Source: a virus. From it: a DNA stretch of 64,000 bases. Location of the stretch: positions 124,001 to 188,000 of the IMG/VR virus record IMGVR_UViG_3300030339_000003. The stretch is one strand, 5' to 3'. Within the stretch, counting starts at the first letter, position 1; every line of letters starts with the position of its first letter. Both the position numbers and the translations under genes were made by a program. Below, piece after piece: positions 51,702 through 63,600 of this stretch. The notes beneath the pieces are model-generated. The model was not told the origin of the DNA, ran no database searches, and saw only the letters and a list, made by a program, of their open reading frames with translations.

Positions 51702-54700
51702 TTACTTCCCTCTATAAATGCTAATAAATTTATCTTTAACCGCATAACTAAATTCAGTAACAACGGCTTTGTTACGTAAACTTATTACCATACGTTTAAA
51801 CATGGATTTGAAACTGAACTTTAATGGTACAGGACGACCGTCTTCGGTAAACATTTGTTTGTCAGTAATGTGACCTAACGTACCTTTCATCTGGTTACCA
51901 AATACATATTTATTTGAAATCGCCCCAGTGCCTGTAGTTTCGATAACGATATTGATGCGGACGCTGCCATATGGAATACTGGCTTTCTTAACGTTGATAC
52001 CTGTACCGATACGTACGCTGTCAGGTCCTTTGCCCAGTAACTTACTTAAGCCACGTTGCTTCTTATCATGTTCACGAACCAATGCCTTAATTGATTCAGA
52101 CATATCTTCTTCCGCTGCATTATAAGCAACTTCGATTGCAATGACTTTACCATGATAATGAGACTTGATTTGTTTGATGCCGTACTTATTAGCTTCACTC
52201 AGGATATCGTCTTCCGTCATATATTCATCAATATAGGCTTCGGAGATTTCGCATAAAATCGAGTCGTACTCAACACTATCCCCAATTTTGCGTTTAAAGC
52301 GAACAGATTTGTCTGAATCAACAAGGAATTCATTGTCCTTAGGTAATGGTGTAATGAATTCCTCAGCCAGACCACGATAGAACTCCATGGAGTCTTCATA
52401 GACTGTCTGGTCTTCAATAAACAACGCGCGTGTCATACGACCCGTTTTAAGGGACACCTGGCCAGGGTTGTAAATATCAGGAGCAAACCATTCTTCATCG
52501 TACGCCAATACACGACCTACAGGGAATTTATCCCCAGCAGACAATGACGTAACTAATGTGTGACGATAAAGATCACCGTCAGCTTTACCTAAACGCAAAC
52601 CTAATTGACAACTATCGGTGGTACCGTCTTCATAAGTGACCGTAATACCATCTTTAGTTATCGCCGTAACCGTACCCGCTTTCTTAGCAACCTTAGAATA
52701 GATATCATCTAAACGGTGAGCTGCTGTAACATCACCACCTGTACGGATAATGTTGGGGGTATAGTTCTTTGCAGATATTGCATGACTTGACTGTATGGAA
52801 GAGAACGATGAACGTTTAGGGTCATCAAGCAAACCACCATAACGTAAACTACCGATAGAACTTAAAAGCTGAGCACCTTTACTTTGTTCTTTGGTGTCAA
52901 TACCACCACGGAAGTCTTCGATGCGTGGGTCCGATGTTAAGAAAGCACTAAAGCCAACTTTACCGGAGTCTTTGTTAGCCTCAGATATTACGCCTTTGTA
53001 AGACTTAAGTTGTCCACGTGTGCGTTTCAACATCGTTTGTTCGTCACGACCTTTGAACCCACCAAAGGTTACATCTTCCTGACTTTTCAAAGCATGGAAC
53101 GGAGACATTTCTTTGACATCACCTTTGGACGAGTCCGTAATGATATTAGTAATGACCGCCTCAGGGTTTAAATCAAATGTCTGATTACCCGTCTTAGGCT
53201 TGCTTTGGAATTGCCTATTAGACTTACACAGCTCAGAATAGATGTGACTAACAAAACGCTCGTAACCGATAACTAATTGTTCTTCAATTTCTACTTCATG
53301 GCGAGTATGGTCATTAACCAACATCTTAACCGCATCAATCAAAAGGTAATGGAACGTTGTACTGTAACCCATCCCCTTTAAACGTTCTTTGGTGATTGGG
53401 TCAATAAACAGATCGAACATGTTTTTCATTTCGTTGAAATGATTAGGCCGCACTTTAGGGTCACCCATTAAAGGAACCCAAATGCCACGCTTGTTCAAAT
53501 CTGCACGACTGAAGTTAATCATGTTGTTTAACTTAGTCATCCCACCAAAGACTAATGCTGTCAAACGATCGCGTTTGTTAAAGATTAAACGCTCGTCATT
53601 AAAGTCTAACGAATACTCGTCTTTATCCAGTTTATAACGTTGACCAGAAGGAATAGTGCGATAGCGTGCTTTCAGAACTTTTAACAGTTCATCAATACCG
53701 AAGTAATAACACAACACAACACCAGCAGGGAAACGATAACCGCCAATATTAATTACAGAATACTCGACTGGCATCTTAGCCATATCGATACCTAACAGGT
53801 CTTCAAAAGCACCTAAGGTTTCTGTACCCACACTGATGTTACCGTATTCATCAACACACATGGCTTTGCCACGATATGTCCCCACAACCCAGTTATCCGG
53901 CTTATTCAAGTTCTTCCATTCAGGATGTTGCTCGATTAAACCGTGGGTATCGAAATCAAAATCTAATGTGCTTTCTTTATAAGGAACCACAATGGTTTTA
54001 AATTTGCGACTTAACATGGTGACGTAACGAGGACTGACGACAGAACGATCGACCAAGTTACCGATAGAGATAAACAATTTCTTTTGACGTGCTAACAACT
54101 GAATACGTTTAATCAATTCATTACCGTAATTATCAGCAACAAATTCACTACGTGTAATGTTAACTTTCTTATCGTAATAAGAAGTCAATACCACACGGTC
54201 TTCAGCGATCTTACGAATGGGCTTTTCGATACGTTGGAATTGGAAATAAGATTTCACACCATCGACCAAAAACATCCCATTGTCGTCAACTGTAGGGAAA
54301 CGGAATACACGCACAGCGGCTTTACCATTAACCGGCATCAGCTGGACTTTAATAACTTGGTAAGAGCCTTCGATATCTTCTACTTGGTCAATTTGGTAAT
54401 CGGCCAAAATAATGCCTGTATTCTGAATGTTCAGAACAGCAGCAGCGATATCTTTATGCATGAACTTTTTAGGGTAATCGTTACGTAACGAAACAACACG
54501 TTGACGTAATAAGGTTTCATCCAATATGGTAGTAAAATCACCACGAATGTCACCACCAATGTCTTTCAGTTCTTCCGGAGTAATCTTAATGAAGTCTTCC
54601 AACGATTGACCATTAGGCATTCCGATGGTTTTATAAGACTCTGCTTTCTTTTCGTAATACTGTTGTTGTTTAACAGTAAGTGAACCTTCTTTAGCCAGTT

Positions 54701-56054
54701 CACGCAAAGCAAGCTTAATACCGGATTCAGGAGTATCAAAGATATCACGTTGAGTTGCAATAGCTTCGCTCACTAACATAGGTTCTAACAACGCATCATC
54801 AATTGGACTTAACCAGTTTAATGCGTCTTCATCACCTAAGGTATCTGCTGTTCCTTCTCCTTCTCCAGTTTTTGGAATAACAGGGTTTCCTGTTCCCTCA
54901 GTTCCATTGCTTGTCGGAACAGATGTGCTTCCTTTACTGCTACTGGTTCCGGTGTCAGTCCGAGGAACCTCTTTAGGCTTGCTGAAAAGATCAGTAATAG
55001 AACGAGGACTAGTATCGTCCTCCCCATTGACATCTTCGCCAGCTTCGACTTCGTCAGATGGTATTTGTACTTGTCCTTCTCCTCCAGCTGAGTCTTCAGT
55101 CTTTTCCGTTCCTCCAGCCAGTCCTCTATTATCTTGTTCTTGGTCATCGGTAATTTCCGGGGTATTGACATGTTGCGTGTTATTAACAAAGTTAATCAAT
55201 AACAAATAGAAACGTTTAACCGCAACAGTAATTTTGGCTTCAGTGTCTTGTAGTGGTTTATACCACGACATCAACATACCTAAGTTAATGATTATTGTAC
55301 GACTACCTGTTACAAACATAAGGTGAACTTTATCTAAGACGTTAGGATCCAGTTTACCAAACAATGATTGTTCAGTGTTACCAGATAAATACATCCACAA
55401 GTCCATCAGCCAATAACAGTTCTCAGCTTTAGTAGCGTGCAAGAAACTATTATCAGGAACAGGTAATCCTTCAACAAAGCTCTTTTCATAACGCACAATG
55501 TCAGCTGTTAATAATTTCCAGCCTGGCATGTTCAATGGTAAATCAATACGAATAAATTGATTACGCATTGGGTGGTTGTGCCCGGTTTCATTAACGCAGC
55601 TAAACAACATGTTCCAGTCGTTATAAGCTTTAAAGAAGTTAATGTATTTATTCGGACTGTATTTCCACCCACGTTGTGCCAAGGCATGGTTTTGTACAAC
55701 TAACCGCGAATCTTTATTATAAACAGCAGAAAGATCACGCATCCATTTATAGTTGTAATGTTTGTTACGATAGAACTTAATTACCGGCGTACTGTTAAAA
55801 GTAACAGGATGACCTTTACCCAAAATGGGAGTGAACCCGAATTGGAAGTCAATATACGTTTCACCTGGGTAATTACTGATAAAGGTTTCTTTAACGCCAG
55901 GACCTTCGTCTTGTTCATGCTTAGGCATATAGTGAATCAAACTACCACGCGGTAAAATGATATCACTAACAGGATGATTGCGTGGAGCCATAATGTCTTG
56001 CTTTTTACGTAAGACGTAGGCTTTGAAGAATTCAGCGTAAGTATAAAGTCTCAT
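51702..56054 (-). CDS. Virion RNA polymerase beta-like subunit with N-terminal extension (1450 aa)
   Basis: The C-terminal two-thirds carry RNAP beta features: DDPKRSSFSSIQSSHAIS at about 1085, and VFGNQMKGTLGHITDK at 1384-1399, which matches the conserved HGNKG lysine motif of beta near the active site. Residues 1-297 form a separate domain of unknown kind. Residues about 298-401 are an acidic, Gly/Ser/Thr-rich linker. The gene overlaps the beta' gene in an ATGA junction. By order it corresponds to phiKZ gp178 of the virion RNAP, which is packaged and injected to read early promoters. The extension may be a packaging or removable segment. Confidence 0.85.
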   Translation of the reverse strand: MRLYTYAEFFKAYVLRKKQDIMAPRNHPVSDIILPRGSLIHYMPKHEQDEGPGVKETFISNYPGETYIDFQFGFTPILGKGHPVTFNSTPVIKFYRNKHYNYKWMRDLSAVYNKDSRLVVQNHALAQRGWKYSPNKYINFFKAYNDWNMLFSCVNETGHNHPMRNQFIRIDLPLNMPGWKLLTADIVRYEKSFVEGLPVPDNSFLHATKAENCYWLMDLWMYLSGNTEQSLFGKLDPNVLDKVHLMFVTGSRTIIINLGMLMSWYKPLQDTEAKITVAVKRFYLLLINFVNNTQHVNTPEITDDQEQDNRGLAGGTEKTEDSAGGEGQVQIPSDEVEAGEDVNGEDDTSPRSITDLFSKPKEVPRTDTGTSSSKGSTSVPTSNGTEGTGNPVIPKTGEGEGTADTLGDEDALNWLSPIDDALLEPMLVSEAIATQRDIFDTPESGIKLALRELAKEGSLTVKQQQYYEKKAESYKTIGMPNGQSLEDFIKITPEELKDIGGDIRGDFTTILDETLLRQRVVSLRNDYPKKFMHKDIAAAVLNIQNTGIILADYQIDQVEDIEGSYQVIKVQLMPVNGKAAVRVFRFPTVDDNGMFLVDGVKSYFQFQRIEKPIRKIAEDRVVLTSYYDKKVNITRSEFVADNYGNELIKRIQLLARQKKLFISIGNLVDRSVVSPRYVTMLSRKFKTIVVPYKESTLDFDFDTHGLIEQHPEWKNLNKPDNWVVGTYRGKAMCVDEYGNISVGTETLGAFEDLLGIDMAKMPVEYSVINIGGYRFPAGVVLCYYFGIDELLKVLKARYRTIPSGQRYKLDKDEYSLDFNDERLIFNKRDRLTALVFGGMTKLNNMINFSRADLNKRGIWVPLMGDPKVRPNHFNEMKNMFDLFIDPITKERLKGMGYSTTFHYLLIDAVKMLVNDHTRHEVEIEEQLVIGYERFVSHIYSELCKSNRQFQSKPKTGNQTFDLNPEAVITNIITDSSKGDVKEMSPFHALKSQEDVTFGGFKGRDEQTMLKRTRGQLKSYKGVISEANKDSGKVGFSAFLTSDPRIEDFRGGIDTKEQSKGAQLLSSIGSLRYGGLLDDPKRSSFSSIQSSHAISAKNYTPNIIRTGGDVTAAHRLDDIYSKVAKKAGTVTAITKDGITVTYEDGTTDSCQLGLRLGKADGDLYRHTLVTSLSAGDKFPVGRVLAYDEEWFAPDIYNPGQVSLKTGRMTRALFIEDQTVYEDSMEFYRGLAEEFITPLPKDNEFLVDSDKSVRFKRKIGDSVEYDSILCEISEAYIDEYMTEDDILSEANKYGIKQIKSHYHGKVIAIEVAYNAAEEDMSESIKALVREHDKKQRGLSKLLGKGPDSVRIGTGINVKKASIPYGSVRINIVIETTGTGAISNKYVFGNQMKGTLGHITDKQMFTEDGRPVPLKFSFKSMFKRMVISLRNKAVVTEFSYAVKDKFISIYRGK

Positions 56055-57667
56055 TTATTTAACCCACTGGTCGCCGCTTTCAATAAGAACGAAACTGGTT
56101 CACTGAAAGGATCATATAAGAAATCGCCTGAACCACTGATGTAGTATTCACGTTTGTTGAAAAGTTCTCTGATTTCATCTTTAGAGTCTTCACTACAAAT
56201 AGAGTTAGTTGTTAACTGGTCACCATCATGGTCGGCATCGAGCGGAGCTGTACGGGTCGGGTCTACACTCAGTGAATCGAAGTAATCTGGCTTATCTGTT
56301 TTGTGCGGGTAATGTAACAGTGTGTCAGTGGGTTCCCAATACTCGTTTAATACAACGCGCTGCTTAGCATTTAACATTGTTTTTAAGTTTACCATCGACG
56401 GGTAAATAGAACCAATCCCGATGATAGGGTAACGCGTTTGTTGGATAAAGGATTCCATGATAGGACGCGCACAATAAATATAAAACATTTCAATGTATGT
56501 CAAAGGTGTAACGTATTTACGGTCACGTCCTTCTGGCAAGTCGTTAATATCAAACAATACACTGACTTCTTTACCGTCATCATAAACTAAACCTAAGTAA
56601 CAACCATTTACGGTAATTACGCGGTTACGCACACTGGGTTCTTTAAACCCGTTAAACATTTTAATCAAGCCTTCGGTGGTTGTCCATTTGTCCAACACAC
56701 TTGGATTCAATTCTTCATAGGTATAGCTTAACGTTTTAGGGTCAATCAATTTCACGTTTGCAGAACCCATGGTGAAAACTTGTTCAATAAAGTTTTTCAT
56801 TAAAGCATGGATACACACATACTGGAAATTCATTAATCCTTGGTACAACCCGATATCTGAAGAATTTGGGTTTACGCCATCATCATCATCTAAACGTTGA
56901 CGACTGACTTTACGTGCTGTGATGATATTACGAACACCACCAATAATACCACGCGTACCAATCTTACGTTGAATGAAACCACCTTTACCATCTAACAGAT
57001 CAAAGACATAATCGTCGATGGTGTTCATTGCAGATTGTAATCCCCAGCGAACATTGTCATATAAAGGGTTAGCTTCATCACCAGGCGAGATATTTTGTAC
57101 TGCGCGGGTTTTAAACATTAACTTACGATACAGTTCATTGATCTCGGGTTCAGTCACTTTACCAGAAGGTGAGAACTCGATGTCGCGTAAGCCAGCTGGC
57201 GGAACGATGATGCGATGATGTAGGGCAATGTCCTTATAATCGTTTACAACCTGTATACGCTGTTTACGACGCGAGGATTGATTAAGTTTAGGATCGATCA
57301 CACCGAAGTATTGCATAAAGAATGAAAAACCGGTTTGACCATCCAAAACGTTGGATTTTATGAAATCCTTTTCGACAGGATCCCACACAGCATATACTGC
57401 GCCTTTAATAATTCCGGCGTATAGTGCTTTTAGTTTGATCAAGGAATCAAAGTAAGTGGGGTTAAAGATAGGAAGGTAAGTGCGAATAAACGCTTCCGTA
57501 GTATCACGCGTATCAGTGCCGACGCGACCAAAGATTTCAACAGAAAACAATCCATCTGGATTAAAGTTTTGGGTCATGCCCTCAAAACTGTCTGTAGAAG
57601 AAACCTCTTTATACAGTCCTGGTACAACAGTATTGGGATCCAATAAAGAAATTTTAGTGGGTTTCAT
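56051..57667 (-). CDS. Virion RNA polymerase beta'-like subunit, N-terminal half (538 aa)
   Basis: The catalytic loop DADHDGDQL stands at residues 477-485, with the three metal-binding aspartates kept but His in place of the usual Phe. Other beta' features are IIVPPAGLRDI (about 154), KGGFIQRKIGTRGI (about 229, like the K-GRFR-N-GKR segment) and NELYRKL. The protein ends about 55 residues after the loop, so the C-terminal part of beta' is another gene. By order it corresponds to phiKZ gp180. AGGA precedes the ATG; the gene is divergent from the giant virion gene across 25 bp. Confidence 0.88.
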   Translation of the reverse strand: MKPTKISLLDPNTVVPGLYKEVSSTDSFEGMTQNFNPDGLFSVEIFGRVGTDTRDTTEAFIRTYLPIFNPTYFDSLIKLKALYAGIIKGAVYAVWDPVEKDFIKSNVLDGQTGFSFFMQYFGVIDPKLNQSSRRKQRIQVVNDYKDIALHHRIIVPPAGLRDIEFSPSGKVTEPEINELYRKLMFKTRAVQNISPGDEANPLYDNVRWGLQSAMNTIDDYVFDLLDGKGGFIQRKIGTRGIIGGVRNIITARKVSRQRLDDDDGVNPNSSDIGLYQGLMNFQYVCIHALMKNFIEQVFTMGSANVKLIDPKTLSYTYEELNPSVLDKWTTTEGLIKMFNGFKEPSVRNRVITVNGCYLGLVYDDGKEVSVLFDINDLPEGRDRKYVTPLTYIEMFYIYCARPIMESFIQQTRYPIIGIGSIYPSMVNLKTMLNAKQRVVLNEYWEPTDTLLHYPHKTDKPDYFDSLSVDPTRTAPLDADHDGDQLTTNSICSEDSKDEIRELFNKREYYISGSGDFLYDPFSEPVSFLLKAATSGLNK

Positions 57668-57692
57668 TTGATATTCCTGAAAGAGGGTTCAC

Positions 57693-60600
57693 ATGAGTGA
57701 CAATTGGAATGACGATCCTTTTAATGGCGATATCGATTTTGATTCTGATTTTGATTCCGACAAGAAAGGATCGAAGTTAAAATCATTCGCTATAGGATTT
57801 CTAGGAGGTGCAAAAGACGCCCTCGTAGGATCAACCGACGCCAAGATTAAAACAGTTAAAATGGCCCTTCCGGCATCGTTCCACGGGACATTTGAATTCA
57901 TTAACGATACACGTCGTTTAGTCAGTCAAGTCACTGACGAATTCAAAAAGAACACCGCTGGTTCAATGCAAGATATCCAGCAGATTATGGAAGGCCGCAA
58001 AGGACGCATTAATGATTCGACTGGTGGTGTCATTTCTAGCCAGTTGGATAAGTTCAGCCAATACGACTTTAGTACTTGGAATACAGGAGGGACAACCACT
58101 TCTGAATCCACAGGTCAGCAAGACACGACTGATGAAGAAGTTAATGAGCTAATTGGTGTAACAAAACAAACATCATTACTTACACTCGGCGGATTAAAAC
58201 AATTAGGCGGTGATCTCACTAACGCCATTGTATCAGCTGGCGCAGCACAATCATCTGCATTAACCGGTATTAACGTTGGATTAGTCAAGTCTAACGCTTA
58301 TTTGAAAAACTTAGTCGACTATCAAATTAAAGTTCAAGCTAAGAACGATGCGATGAAAATTAATTTGTTAGCTCGCATGCATTTAACTAATGCTAAGTTC
58401 TACAAATTCGTTGAAGCTTCCAACCACATGATGATGAAAGAATTCAGAGACATCGCTAAGTTTAGCAAAATGCCTGACTTCCAGAAAATGTCAATGACTG
58501 ATGAAGTCAAGAAACGTATTCGTGGTACGTTCTTTGACACCGTCCGTGGCGGCATGGGTGGTATCGGTGGACTGGTTAATGACCGTGTAGGTAAATACGC
58601 ACGTGACAACGGTTATAACGCGTTAAGTAACATAACCTCATCTCTTGCTATGGCTAAGGATATGACCGGCGGTATGTCGTCTCAGGACCTCATGCAGATG
58701 TTCGGTGGCATGGTAGGTGGTGGCGCTATTGATATGCTTCCACGTATGATGAACGGACCTATGGCTGCTAAGTTGAAACAACGCTTTAGTAAAGCCAATC
58801 CGGCCATGGCCAGACGCATGGGTAAGAACTGGGGCAAATTGACAACTCGTGGCAATCAGCTCAGCTATGGTTTACAAAACATGGAAGGGATGTTTAATAC
58901 GCTGTCACAAAACTACCAGGGCGGTCACTTCTTTGATGAGGACGAAGGAACTTACGAGGACTATGTTGCAGCTTTACCTCCAGACCAAACACCAATGTCT
59001 AAACGCAAATGGTCTATGTCTAAGTGGGGCAAATCTGCGGCTAATAAAGGGTTAGGTGCTATTTTAGATCAAACTTACGGTTCTGGTAAAACCAAATACG
59101 AACTCAAGAAACGTACACTGTCTGATAACCCGGAACAACACATCTGGACTCGTCAGTCCGATCGTACGTTAAATGAAATCATTCCTGCATTGATTACCCA
59201 AACAAACTTGTCTTTAGAGATGATGCGTACGGGTAATAACAATTTAAAACCAATGCGTTATGATTGGACTAAAGGCCAGTTTATTAACCCTAATCAGGCT
59301 AAGGCTTTAGTTACTCGCGACATCTATGGTGAGAACGCTTTAGGCTCTGCAGTTTATAGTGCGAAGTCTGCGGCAGGCACCATCGATAAAGAAAACCAAT
59401 TATCTAAAAGTGCGAAAGATACTTTAGCGTTACAACTTGCTAAGAACTCGCATGCTAAATTAGATTTCTCTCCTTACCATTTATTGAACTTAGAAAAAGA
59501 CGGTATTGATCCAAAGATCGCTAAAGAAATCCGTGAGATGACTTTAAAGAACTTTGGTATTACGACCGATAATCTTAATCAGTTCACAAATGGCACTGAC
59601 CGTGACCGTGCTAAGTTATTAGCCTTCATGCCAGGCAAAGGTGCCGCATTAGCAAACGAAGCGTTACCGATGGTTAAGGACATCCGTCGTGGACTTTCTG
59701 ATTCTAGCGCGATGATCGACCAATACCGTAATTCTGGTCATTATGACACATTACGCGAAGCAGGTATTATTACTACTGATAAAAATGGTCGTGAAGAAAT
59801 CGATGAACAGAAAATGTGGGATATGTTCAAGCTTCAACAGAACGATCCTAACTTTAATAAAAAGCTTACACAGCAGTACGCCAAGAAAGGTCGTAAACCA
59901 GGTGCGACTGTTAACCGTCCAGGAGTATTAGGCGGAGACGCTGGTGAAGCCCCAGACTTTGGTGAATTGACCGAAACAGTAAGTCAACTGAATACCAACA
60001 TCAAAGGGTTAGGCGCAGGCGGTTTAGGCGGTTCTGCTAACAGTGACACCGGAGCTTATTTTAATAAGTTATCTGGGCAAATGGACACACTGATTGGGAT
60101 CCAAACTAGCCACACTGAAATTTTCCAAAAGCTTTTAGAAAAACAACCAACTATTATCCGCTCTAAACGTGCGAAAGCCGAAGAAGAGCAAGGTAAGAAA
60201 ACACTGATGGATCGTATTAAAAGTATTTCACCACGAAATATCTTTAATAAAGGTGTTGAGACGTTGTTAAACAATGAACCACTTATTTTGGGTGGGTTAA
60301 TTGGTGGTCTGGGTGCGTACGCTTTACATGACCCTAAGACTGCCGCATTGTTAGGCGCCGGTGCATTAGCCATGGGTGCTTATTCTAAAGTCCGTTCACT
60401 AAACGCAGCTCGCTTTGCAGAACAAGAAGATCTGTATGAGAACCCGGGTGACGAAGAACCATTGTTACGGGGTGAGCGTTTAAAACGCGGGGATTACTTT
60501 GACAGCGCTACACGTAAAGTATTAAAGACTTGGAGTGACGTAACTGGCGCCATCATTGATCGTACCGGCAATATCGTTGCTTCTGTTAAACAGTTAGGTG

Positions 60601-63600
60601 GTAAGCTGTTTGGTAAAGACGGTCGTGCAGTTATGTTGAAAGGGTTAAACAAACTTAAAGCTTTAGGCTTGAAAGTGTTTAATGCCTTTGACCCGATTGG
60701 TCGTACCAAGAAAGCCTTTAATAAACTGGCTACTCGCTTTAATCAAATGGATGTATATAAAGCGGGTGAAAAGACACCTATCTTGATCGGTAAGAAATTC
60801 GATACAGGTTTTTACTACAAGCATGATGCTGACGGTAAACCTGTGATGTTAAAAGGTTGGAACGAAATTGATGGCCCTGTCTATACCAAAGACGGTGAAT
60901 GTATTGTTACTCAAGATGATTTTGATCGTGGGTTGCGTACATCTATTGGGGTATCGATTAACCGCTTGGGTTCTATGTCTAAAACAGCCGGTATCTTTGG
61001 TATGGATCTCTTAGGGAAACTTAAAGATAAAACCATTGCTGGCGGTAAGAAAGCATACGACAAAGGTAAGGAATTCGTTAAAGCCGATTATACACCAATC
61101 GTAAGTTCTGTTGACCGTATCTATTACCTGTTGTGCTCTAAGTTTGGTATCGAGCCCGCAACATTAACTAACGAAGAAAAACTCCAAGTTGTTAATGCAG
61201 CAGGTAGCGGTAAGAAACTCTTTGAACATCCGAAAGATCCTGCTGAACGTTTGAATTCATTGGAAGATGAAAAACGTCAGAAAGCCGCTAAGAAGGAAGA
61301 AAAGGTTAAGGACTCTATCATTAATATCGCTGATTCATTAGGTGGTATGAATAAGGGTGAGAAAAAGAAAGAGAAGAAAACAGGATTCCTTGGCTTGCTC
61401 ATGGGCGGACTTGGAATGATTAAAGGCTTAGCTGAAAAGATCTTTGGTAAAACAATCATTAATGGTTTCACCACGCTCTTTAAGTTTGCCGGCATGGGTC
61501 TGTCTGTGTTACCAAAAATCGGTGGCGGCATCATGTCCATCGCTAAGTTCTTTACGGGTGGTAAGGAAGAAGCTAACCCGCTCGAAGAACTGTTAGGCGG
61601 TTTAGGCGGCGGAGATGACGAAGAAGAAGAAGGTAATGGACGCCGTCGTAATCGTCGTGACCGTAACCGTGGCGGTGAAGAAGGAGATGAGGACACCCGC
61701 ACTGGTCGTCGCAGGAATAGGCGCCGTAACAGACGTCGCAATGGTCGAGGTGGACGCGGAGGGAATGGACCGACTCCAGGTAATCCGCCACCAGCACCAG
61801 ATGAAATAAATGATCGTGCCAACCCAAATAGACGTAACCGTAACAGACGTCGTCGTCGTGGACCAGGCCCGGGGCCTACACCTCCTCCATCTCCACCACC
61901 ATCAAGAGGTCGTCGTTTATTAAACCGCTTTAAGAAAGTCCCTAAAAAGATTGGTATTGGTGGTTTATTAACGTCAGGTGCTTTAATGGCAGGCGGTGCA
62001 TTGGCCGGTAACCTCATGGACAGTGAAACGCTGGAAACTGCAGGTAACGTGGCTGGTCTGTATTCGTTAGCTTCTACAGTAGCGGGTGCGGCTGGCATTG
62101 ATATCGGTATCGGTGCGTTGGCCTCAGGCGCAATGACGGGTCTTGGTATGGCCGGTTCTGGCTTAGCAGCCGCAGGTACCGCAATAGCGGGTATTATCTC
62201 GGCTCCAGTATTAATTGGTGCTGCGGTAATAGGTGGTTTAGGTTTAGCGGGTTATGGTTTGTACAAATGGTACACCAAAGGAAAATACCGCCAAGTTGAT
62301 ATTCGTTTTGCACAATACGGTATTAAAGATGTAGATAGTGACTTAGGTAAGAAAATCTTTGCTATTGAAAGTATGCTTACCAAACACGTCATTGTTAATA
62401 ATGGTGGTGCGTCATTTACAACCGATACACCTATCCAAGAAATCTTTAAAGCGTTGTCTGTAGACTCAGAAGGAAAACAGTCTGCAGAAATTGGTAACGT
62501 GTTCAGTTGGTTTAACGGACGTTTCAAACCCGTCTTCTTAACGTATATGTCTTGTTTAGACACCTTGAAAATTAAGTCACTTGAGGAATACGATAAGTTA
62601 ACCGACAAGCGCGCGTATGATATCGCTTACCAAGCAACGCAGGCTATCGTGGGCATGCCTTCTCAGCCGTACACCATTACTCCAAACATTGATTCTAAAA
62701 TTGAATTGATGGGTAAAGATGAAACGACTGCGGAAGTAGGTCAGTACTTGGAAGAACTGAAGAAATACACATTAAAAGACAAAGAAGGTGCTAAGGTCCG
62801 AGATGTGATGGTTCAAACCGAGTCGATGAGTAAGTTGGCCAGTGAAAAATCAATGCTCGAAGAAAAGCTTAAACATAAGTCTTTCTGGGGCGGCGGTGGC
62901 ACAACATCTTACCTTGAATCCCAAGATGCTGAAAACCGTATTAAAGAAATCGATAAAGAAACCAAAGCTTTGTCTGACGCCTATGGTCCAGGTAAAGTAG
63001 CTGGTAACGTCGATGTTAAAGACCTTATTCCTGAAACCGGAATATTGGAAGCTTTCACTGCAGTACGTATGAACGCCTATGGTACGTCTTTAACATCAGG
63101 GGCAGAATACGGCGCAGCAGTAAATGCGGGATGGAAGTTTGAAGCATTAGCACGATTAGAAAGACGTTGTGAATCCTTAATCCAAGTGATTGGTAAAGAT
63201 GTTCGGTTTGTCGGTAAGACCGGTGAATTGTTCCAGGAATTCAAAGCAGCTTTCCGTGTTAAAGACAGCAAAGCAAATGATTGGTGTTTGTGGTTCCGTG
63301 ACCGTTTCTTACCGGTCCTGATGACTTACATGCGTCAGTACAATGCTTATGGCCATGGACGTCCTGGCGCTAACTGGAAGGCTTTGACAGCTACAGCTAA
63401 GTACCAGATCGCACTAGCCATTGTTGACTCACGTTCGCAAACTGATAAGAAACAATTTATTCCAGTTTGGAACGTAGCAGTCAGTCCGTTTGAAGGTGGT
63501 TACTCTATACCTAAGACGGGCGAAGTCGACAAGCTAATGAACTCCATGGAGGAATTGTCTAATCAGGCAAAACTCCGTAACCCTGTATTGGAAGCAAGCA

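Noticed and set aside
61277-62098. Pro/Arg-rich antisense open frame
   Set aside because: It mirrors the Arg/Gly-rich tract of the giant virion gene and has no independent support.
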